The notes under the pieces: model-generated
Told to the model about the DNA's origin: nothing
The model's input: only the letters and a program-made list of their open reading frames with translations
Database searches by the model: none
Shown: positions 56,702 to 64,000 of the stretch, one piece after another
Numbering within the stretch: the first letter of the stretch is position 1
Layout: each line of letters starts with the position of its first letter
Assembly: GCA_016508695.1 (NCBI GenBank)
Contig: VNKQ01000010.1
Location: 1,488,001-1,552,000 of the forward strand
Length of the DNA stretch: 64,000 nucleotides
Direction: 5' to 3'
DNA from: Hyphodiscus hymeniophilus
Lineage: Eukaryota > Ascomycota > Leotiomycetes > Helotiales > Hyphodiscaceae
Made by a program: the position numbers and the translations under genes

Positions 56702-58852
56702 ATGGCTCCACCAAAGGGCCACCCCGCAGTCAGGATCCCCGCATATAAGTTCTCCCCCCATGCGGAGGAACTTGCGAGTCACCTCGAAGGTCTTCAAAGT
56801 CTTGGTTCACCCAAGGCCACCTCCACGGAGAAAAAGAAGGAGGAAGTTACCTGGATGAGCAATAGGCTTAGCAGAGACGGTTACACTATGAAGGACGGCC
56901 AACTCGTCTGCGATTTTGTCAGCTTCTGCGAGCTCAATTCCAAAGACCCTTCAAACCAGTACGCCATTGCCGAAGTTGAAGCCGGAAAACTTCCCTCAAT
57001 CGACCACTTTCGCAAGATTTTCGCCGTCATGTGCCATTTGGATTCAAAAACTGTCGACTCGGACAAGATATGCATGCCCCGAGCCTGTCGTATCGAAGCT
57101 ATTAAGAATAAACTCAAGGCTATAAGCAATGACGTCCCTCGAGGTTATTCTGGAGATGGCGACAAGAAGGCCGCTTGGACATTCGACGTCAAGCACAGAT
57201 GGGGCCTCAATGAAAAAGAGGATTTTGTTGTCTCCCTGGAAAAAGAGAACGCCCGACAACTTCCACTGGAAAGTGTGTACCAAACCATCGCCGTAAACCA
57301 TGTCGAAAAGAACGATAAGACCGGATCAATCAAGCACCTCGCCCGCGACGCAACCTCTAAGCGCATCAGGAAAGACCCATCAACCCCCGGAAATGAGACT
57401 TTCAATAGTCAAATCATCAAGTACTTTGTCGCGTCTTGCCCCGGATGCCAGGAAAAGCCAGCGGTGGCAGCGCGAAAAAGAGGTATTGAGACCACCCGAC
57501 AGAACGGAGGCAACTCAGGCCCAAAAGAAAAGAAACCTGAGAGATCGCCCAAGAAACGACAGGCCCGGCTCGACCTAGAACTCGATGATAGCCCACTTTC
57601 GAAGAGACAAGCCAGACTTCCAACCCCTGAGCTCTTGGAAAATCAACATTCCCTTGACAACAGTTACCCGTCCCAGTCTTCCGATGACTCTCAGCATCCG
57701 GATTTATTTTACCAACAACAAAACGCATACCAGAGAGAGATCGGCATCGGTCTACAACCTAATATTACATATTCGGAACATACCCAGCAACAGACGGTGG
57801 GCGTCAACAACGGGCATTACACACTGCCATACCACGATGCGTACGGCATGGCCGCAGGCTCCAACAGCGCTGTGCAAATGAACCCGTTTCATCCATATAC
57901 CCCAAACCAGCAGTCCCAGCAATTCAACCAGCCGAGCAACAATATCAATCAATTTCCCGCTTACGCCGAACATCCCTACCAACAGACAATGGCCGTCAAC
58001 AACCGGCAATACACACATTCAAGCCACGAGGCCAACGGCATAGGGGCAGCCTCTAGTGTCGCTGTGCAAAGGGACTTGTTTTATCCTTATCCCTCAATCC
58101 AGCAATTCAACCATGCGAATAATATCATAGATCGAGTCCGCGCTTACGCCGCTCCGGCCGCCACGACCCAGCCTTTTGATTTCACTCCCGACGACAATCA
58201 AATTACCAGGGGAATCTTTGAGGAATCCGCAGATCCCTTCTTTGGGTGGACGGACGATACTCTCCAGCTAGTGAGTCCACCAGATTCCGAGAACAACCAC
58301 GGGATCGAACCTGGTCTCCAGAACAGCTCCACCAGGCCGTTGGAATTCCCTGAGATCCCGGATTTTAACATTCCCCAGGCACAATCACCTATTTTCTTTT
58401 CGCAGGCAGGGCATGCCGTGGCTCAAAATCAGGACCTGGTACCATTCCCGGAGGACCCTATGCAACTCGATGAAGAATTCTGGTCTCACATTGATTTTCA
58501 TGCCCCACCTATCCAATTCAACCCCAATTTCCTCCCAGAGCAACAGCAGCAACCAGCTCGAGGCCCAGAGCTGCAACGACCGGACGAGCAACCAACGACT
58601 CTAGACCCAAGGAATTTGCAACGTCCGGTAGAGCAGCGAGCAACCCAAACCCTAGAGCTGGAAAATGAGCAGCCTCTCGGAATTTCTGTTAACTCTCTAG
58701 AGCAAGATTTAGCGGACGGACAAGTTCAAGCCTTGGCCTACGATGGTTTTGACTCTCTAGAGCAAGATCTAGAGGATGAACTAGCTGCTGAGCGAGCAGC
58801 CGCAGCCCGCGACGTTGACGTCGACTCTCTCTTCGGAGATGAGATCGATTAG
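56702..58852 (+). CDS. Unrecognised 716-residue protein with Q/N-rich repeats
   Basis: I do not recognise this protein. It is uninterrupted and begins MAPPKGHPAVRIPAYKFSPHAEELASH. The first 250 residues are balanced in composition and probably folded, with four Cys and conserved-looking blocks (WMSNRLSRDGYTMKDGQLVCDF, then CMPRACRIEAIKNKLKAI). At about residues 240-250 there is a C-x2-C (SCPGCQE) followed by a Lys/Arg-rich stretch (ERSPKKRQARLDLELD) suitable as a nuclear signal. The remaining 450 residues are disordered, rich in Gln, Asn, Pro, Tyr and Ser, with an internal duplication and an acidic C-terminus repeating SLEQDL. Nuclear or transcription-linked role would fit such a layout, but this is inference from composition. 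The long open frame and codon pattern make it a real gene. Confidence 0.75.
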   Translation: MAPPKGHPAVRIPAYKFSPHAEELASHLEGLQSLGSPKATSTEKKKEEVTWMSNRLSRDGYTMKDGQLVCDFVSFCELNSKDPSNQYAIAEVEAGKLPSIDHFRKIFAVMCHLDSKTVDSDKICMPRACRIEAIKNKLKAISNDVPRGYSGDGDKKAAWTFDVKHRWGLNEKEDFVVSLEKENARQLPLESVYQTIAVNHVEKNDKTGSIKHLARDATSKRIRKDPSTPGNETFNSQIIKYFVASCPGCQEKPAVAARKRGIETTRQNGGNSGPKEKKPERSPKKRQARLDLELDDSPLSKRQARLPTPELLENQHSLDNSYPSQSSDDSQHPDLFYQQQNAYQREIGIGLQPNITYSEHTQQQTVGVNNGHYTLPYHDAYGMAAGSNSAVQMNPFHPYTPNQQSQQFNQPSNNINQFPAYAEHPYQQTMAVNNRQYTHSSHEANGIGAASSVAVQRDLFYPYPSIQQFNHANNIIDRVRAYAAPAATTQPFDFTPDDNQITRGIFEESADPFFGWTDDTLQLVSPPDSENNHGIEPGLQNSSTRPLEFPEIPDFNIPQAQSPIFFSQAGHAVAQNQDLVPFPEDPMQLDEEFWSHIDFHAPPIQFNPNFLPEQQQQPARGPELQRPDEQPTTLDPRNLQRPVEQRATQTLELENEQPLGISVNSLEQDLADGQVQALAYDGFDSLEQDLEDELAAERAAAARDVDVDSLFGDEID
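57777..58148 (+). repeat. Internal duplication of about 62 residues in the 716-residue protein
   Basis: Two diverged copies follow each other. Copy 1 begins EHTQQQTVGVNNGHYT and ends INQFPAY; copy 2 begins EHPYQQTMAVNNRQYT and ends IDRVRAY. Matching positions include QQT, VNN, the HD/HE pair, FHPY/FYPY and QQFN. Confidence 0.75.
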
Positions 58853-60084
58853 GTCACCCAAACACACAATCATTCACCAATCGCGGACCGCACTTTCGGT
58901 CACATTATCCAGCCGTCTGGATATCATCATCACCTTTCAGCGTCTAGTTCTGCTTTTCCAGATACCCCAGTTGTCGGTAGGAGGCGAGTATAACCTGCGG
59001 CAGACGGTTTCTGTCAGTGCTTTAGGAGTGTAATTGTTTCCCGTTCGAATACTAATCATTTGCTAGCTCTAAGCTCTTCGGGGAGAATTTAGCACAAGTC
59101 CGAGCAACTGGGATTGCGTCGCAGCCGTCTCGATGTCTACTCTAAGCTTGACGAGAAATTCTTCGACTTGGCACAGCCAGCATACCATACGATATACACT
59201 ATTTGAAACGACTCTGACGATAACGACATCAGCTCATTCAACGAAACACACCGCCAAATTGCAAACCAGCATTAGCTCTCGATGGCCATCTGCAATCCGC
59301 CAACCTAAGAACACCCACTCGAATGACCTCCGACAGCAAGTACTTGATCCAAATCGTTGCTCTTGTCTTTTCACCCCCCAAAACCAAAAAACCCAAAAAA
59401 GAAAAAAAAAATTTGAAACTAACAGAAAACAATCACCAAAAAAATTATCTCTTTTGTCTTCGTTGTCTTCGTTGTCTTCGTTGCGCTTTCAATTGGCAGG
59501 GCCTGCTCTCGACTCTCCTTGAAAGATGTCAGGCTCCAGAGGGTAGAAATTAGATTACCTTTTGGAGTAGGAATCAAGCATAGTTATTAAAGCCAACTTG
59601 GGTCTTGACTGAGTGTGACTTTGACTGTGACTTGAACATTACCTGATGCTGAATGAGTCTAATCACAGTTTGCCTTTAACGAGAATGCATCGCACATGAA
59701 ATTGTTCTTTCCCCTCTCCACTGCCACACTCACGCTTCACATGTGAACTCGATTATCTTGAGGGTCTCGCTGAGGAAATGCAGGGAAGTGCACGCTGGAT
59801 AGATAATATGTATTACGTATTGCAAAGGAAGGTCTGCCGACATCAGGGAATCTCCATCCACGCAACACGCCCATCAACGATCGCCTTTCCATGCAGTAGA
59901 CCCCTTCCGCCATGAACACCATGCTTCTAATCCAATGTTGTACAACTCGCAATACTTAGTCATTCCAATTCCATCATCAAAGGCCAAAGCCAAAGGAAGA
60001 TTAAACCACCGCAAGTTCGCCTCGAATGCCATGAAACTCCCATCTCTTCACCTACTCATCAAATGCCAGATACGTCGACTCCAC
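58853..60084. other. Convergent intergenic region with simple repeats
   Basis: About 1.2 kb between the stops of two convergent genes. It contains an A-rich tract (about 59379-59420) and a TTCGTTGTC-type repeat at about 59458-59487. No gene is recognised. Confidence 0.5.
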
Positions 60085-62222
60085 TCAATGAAGACCGTTC
60101 ATTTTCCCATTCGGACCACCTCCCCTCTGCGGACTCCTTCCGTTTGGAAGATCACTTAACGCCCCGGACTCCTGCTCGGGCTCACCAATCATGTCATCCA
60201 TAAAACTAATATAATCATACTGCGGCATGCCCCTATCAACCTGCAGATCCGGACCCTTGTGTAAAGGCACAACCTTGATCAATTTGTCGATAACCTCATC
60301 AGGCACCAAACTGTGTCTCAGATCCATCTCTGTGACATATGGTTTGCCGTCCGCCACCTCCCGGAAACTCTGGAAAACTTGCTCGGCTGTGTTTTGATCT
60401 TCTGTCACGTCGACCATGAAGCGGATGAATTGTTCGAACGTGACGTGGTCTTTTCCATTCGAGGTCTCGAGAAAATAGTCATGCATTTCATCTTCGGAGA
60501 ACACGAGACCGAGCGAGGCGAGGGCGGCGCTGAATTCGAGTTCTTGGAGACAGTTCGATGCGTCTCGATCAAAATGACGGAACACACTCTCGAATTCCTC
60601 TAGTTGGATAGGTGTTAAGTTCGTCATGTTGCGGGCCACGACTTGATTGTCGAGAAACGCCAGCTTTTTGGAGACGGAGTTCTTAACAAGCCCGAGCTCG
60701 TAGGAGAGTTCGTCATAGGTGTAGGTTGTAAAATCGTTCTCTTCAATGTTGGCCTCTTCGCATTTTTGGTCAACGATGGCAATTTTCTCAAGATATGCAT
60801 TCATAGGGATTAAGCTTTCGTTCAGTCGGCGAACATGAGTTAATTGGTCTTCAACATCGCCTTCCAGTCCGGATATTGCCAATTGCATTGTGTTGAGGGC
60901 GAGGGCAAAATCGTTTGCTTTGTCGGCGAATGATTTCCGTAAAGCATTTTTGATACTGATAAAAAATATTAGCAACGGTCACGATTGAAGAAAAAGGCTT
61001 CATACTCTCTAATTGTCTCGTTGATCAACTGGCCTCTGGTCATTTCTGCTTTCATCAGTGTAGACCACTCTTGATCCATAACGCTCAATCTCAGCTCCGC
61101 AGGTGGGTCGTATGCTCGCAGCCGGTACGTGCTCAGCTTCGTTTTGATGTTGCCCAAGAGCGCAGCAAGATCACTCTTCTCAGCTACCCATTCTCTCTTC
61201 ATGCCTCTCTTGTAAGCACTGAACTCCGTTGCTTGTCGTTTCGCATCGACATACGTCCCTTCGAATTTCGATTCTTGCCATTCAACTCCTTGTTTCTTGA
61301 CACTCTCCAGCAATTTGCTCATCCGCCTCTCGTACGCACTCTGCATTTCCCATGCGCCTTGCATATTGTTGACAAACTTTTCCACTCTTCTGCCAGCATT
61401 CTCGACCTTCTCCATTTGTGAGAAAGCATGAAACCAGTATGCTATATAGGTCATCAAACTCCTCTCGTCAGGCTTCGCAACGTCACAGACATCTTCAACA
61501 TCCAATAGTGCCGGTATTCCGATCTCCTTGCTTGCGATGTCAAATGCTAATTGCATGTTACCCTTATGATCATTCTTGTCTAGCGCATCGTAGTCTATTA
61601 GGTCAGGCCGGTGTATATCCAGTAGGGCGCAGAATGCAAGCCCGTCGTTCCAGCTATCTGTGAAATTCCTAACATCAACCTCGTCGTAACATGCCGTCTT
61701 CCTTTGGCACCAGAGTAGCAGACCCTCCTTGGCTGTCATGCCCTCTTCATTGATATCCGAGATTGTAAACCGTAGAATGAGTGTCCATATCAATCCCAAG
61801 ATAATCTTGCGGTTGCCATCCACAACATCCTCAGCGCCAATGTTCGTCATTTGTATGCCGCGGGATTTGATAAAGTCGAGGGACAGGTTTGCATTTTCGA
61901 ATCTTTGCACTCGTAGTTTTGGTTTGGCAGCGTATCGGCCGAGTGATTCGTTGGAGAGGCATTCAAGGAGGTGTATGAGGATTACCTAGAAAGGGTTGAA
62001 GTCAGAACCAGGCAACGAGGGCGCATCACAGAACTTACTCCATCACTGAGGTCCTGCACCAAATCTTTGACTTCCAGTTCTCTTGACTCAATCTTGGTAT
62101 TCAACCTGCGACGTCAGGTCAGTCCCGAATCGGCCGACATTCGTATTCAAGGGATGTACACACCACTTTGTAAAGGTCTTCTGCTGGACGGTGATCCATT
62201 TCTGCTGCTCTGCAAAAGCCAT
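60085..62222 (-). CDS. Alpha-actinin
   Basis: An F-actin crosslinker acting at the contractile ring and actin cables. Exons: 62222-62164, 62105-62039, 61985-61006, 60955-60085 (introns 58, 53 and 50 bp); 658 residues. An actin-binding pair of calponin-homology domains occupies about residues 10-235: CH1 starts with the actinin signature QKTFTKWLNTKI, split by intron 1, and CH2 contains KEGLLLWCQRKT and FTDSWNDGLAFCALLD. Spectrin-like coiled helices follow (about 250-480). The C-terminal EF-hand region includes FDRDASNCLQELEF, whose loop fits calcium binding (D-x-D-x-S), and a more degenerate second pair. The joint NETIRD|IKNALRKSFADKAN is restored by intron 3. The final 25 residues are Gly/Pro/Asn-rich. 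Fungal actinins have fewer spectrin repeats than animal ones, and the length agrees. Confidence 0.93.
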
Positions 62223-64000
62223 CTTCGTCCGAAAGACTTGATCATGCAGCGCCTCCACCGCTTTTAAAACCAGCTCAACCTAGTTCTGATGTGGAGGGAG
62301 ACTGTTTCTGCGCGGCTTGAACTTTCGTCTCGTCCCTTACTCTACCAGGCGGTACCTCACTATTGTCGCTCCGTTTGTAGTAGATCTTAAGTGAGTAGTG
62401 AGTTTTCTAGATCCAGAAGCTTCTCTCTGCGAGTCACAACGAGACGTTATCTTTGATGTTGGTGCGATTGTGGATAAGGGTTTTAGGCCGGACCAGTGTT
62501 GTTGTTGACGTCGTATCCGAAGATGTCGGTGGACGGGCAACGAGAGCCCGCTTTGCCGAGAGAAATTGTTTCCCATTTCATTTCATTTTCATTCACAATC
62601 GGATTCGATAAAAACTGCCCAAAGTTGGCTTTCAAGAAAAACAGATAATCCGGTCCATCAGGTAGGGGAATGGCTTTATGTGCAAAGGCAGCAAATCTTT
62701 GCCTCATCTAGTGATGCGAACTTGCGTAAACCACAGACCAGCAGGCTGATACTGTACTAATGTATCAAATCGATTCGTGCTCCAAATGGCTACTGCATAA
62801 TACTAAGAGTGGTATCAGATAAAGCGAATGAGCATCTGTCGATCTGGAGCTGAAAAAGATACCAGCATCAGAAAGCAGAATGAGACCTTCTGTGAAGTAG
62901 CAATTGAATTTAAACAGTCTGTTGCGCCCAATGACTCTACTGGAATTAAACGTGGAAGTCAGAGATGGGATTGCCTCACGTCCTATATTGTTACACTTGT
63001 TCCTCGAATATTCGGCCAGGCCCAAACGGGTAGAAGCGCAAGCAGGACTCCAAAAGTTTGAAAGCAGTCTTTCTAACTGCCAACCCTTCTCCCGTGCCTG
63101 AGAACTTGAACTACGGGGCTTGTACTTACCAAGCCAATATTTTAACTGGCACTTCAGCCACGTTGGTCGCCGCTCTGTTCTAAGTCATACATGCAGAATA
63201 TACTAGTCCCAAATTTCGCATATATTTGCCTCTATCCCTGTGGTTGATACACACGCCCCGCAATAACCGTGCTGTTATCGTCTTATGATTGTTATTCCGT
63301 GTAATATATATCCATGCCTGGCAAGAGCCTTAAGCTACGTCGGTGATGGCGTAGTCTTCAGAGTACGAAATAGTATCTCCTCAGGGCAAGAAAGATTTAC
63401 CGGTCTTCGCCTTTCTTTTCTGCTTTTGTCTATTGGTGTTTGGTATTATCGATCTTATTCCACACAGTCGAGAGCAATTTAGTGCATGTCTCTTACACCA
63501 TATGATAGCAATGCTGACTACCGGAATCTAATACGACAGATCCAGGATCCTACACTAACAATTTGTTTATGGAAATAATCAGTTATTGAATACTATGAGC
63601 GAGCACCGCAACAATTATGCCCATTGCCTGGCTTTTTAGGGGCAGAGTCTGGCTCACATGACTTGTAGCAACTTTGCAATTTCTTTCTTAACTTGCATTC
63701 CACAAAGGACCTCTATTGGAACAACGCCCTTTGTCCTAGGAGAATATTTAAAAATTTGTCTAATTGCTCAAAGGTCTGAAGTGATGTCACAAAGAAACAA
63801 TTTCTGCGATAACTTTTATGGGAGAGTCTACAGCGCAGTGCTGTACCTTAGTCTTTGGGGTAATCACCTAGTCCGCGTTTCCGTCAAACAATCGGATTTC
63901 ATATGACCCCAAGTGGCTTTGCAAAGTCTCGACTGAGGCATCTCCTGAGAAATCTCCCTATTATCGCGATGAATCCGAGAAGGACTGAAAGTCGATCAAG
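62223..64000. other. Intergenic stretch to window end
   Basis: 1.78 kb containing the alpha-actinin promoter and leader. Short frames (62483-62707 minus, 62828-63061 plus, 63658-63906 plus) show no domain. No RNA gene was recognised. Confidence 0.5.

Overview
This window is chromosomal DNA of a filamentous ascomycete (Pezizomycotina). The evidence is short GT-AG introns (mostly 46-140 bp) with CTAAC/CTGAC-like branch points, a Zn2Cys6 regulator, a CBM1-GH5 mannanase, and an 11.2-kb AT-rich block in which every difference I checked between repeat copies is a C/T or G/A transition, as expected from repeat-induced point mutation (RIP). The linked pair of D-galacturonate catabolic genes recalls plant-associated fungi such as Botrytis-type Leotiomycetes or Aspergillus; a Leotiomycete is my guess, not a demonstrated assignment.

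Layout. 1-13 kb is gene-sparse and accessory-like: a Zn2Cys6 factor cut by the left edge, a GNAT acetyltransferase, a small secreted protein, a secreted CBM1-mannanase, a 62-residue secreted cysteine-rich peptide gene found only by splicing, and a MYND/MSS51-like protein with one apparent GC-AG intron. 14-23 kb is gene-dense: an LGA1/gaaC-type aldolase and a GAR2/gaaA-type reductase share a divergent promoter carrying a CCTCCAAT box; then a thiol peroxidase (Gpx3/Hyr1 type), a Tda3-like FAD oxidoreductase and an Rnl2-like RNA ligase. 23.2-34.4 kb is a three-level transposon nest: an element with 90-bp terminal inverted repeats, split by an LTR retrotransposon with two 248-bp LTRs, whose right LTR is split by a 442-bp non-autonomous element. 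34.8-40.6 kb holds an aldehyde dehydrogenase with a possible mitochondrial leader and a large bZIP factor with three small upstream exons. 40.6-46.7 kb has no gene I can support. 46.7-62.2 kb holds housekeeping genes: an SMP-30 lactonase, a YPP1/TTC7-like PI4-kinase scaffold, RIX1, an unrecognised 716-residue Q-rich protein, and alpha-actinin.

How the genes fit together. The mannanase releases hemicellulose sugars. The aldolase and reductase are two of the enzymes of the fungal D-galacturonate pathway (pectin monomer to pyruvate and L-glyceraldehyde). The lactonase and aldehyde dehydrogenase could act in sugar-acid and aldehyde oxidation, but that link is inferred. YPP1 and RIX1 are divergently transcribed core genes and give a stable syntenic anchor. 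Exon coordinates in the entries were worked out by hand from splice signals, reading phase and family motifs; total coding lengths were checked for divisibility by three.
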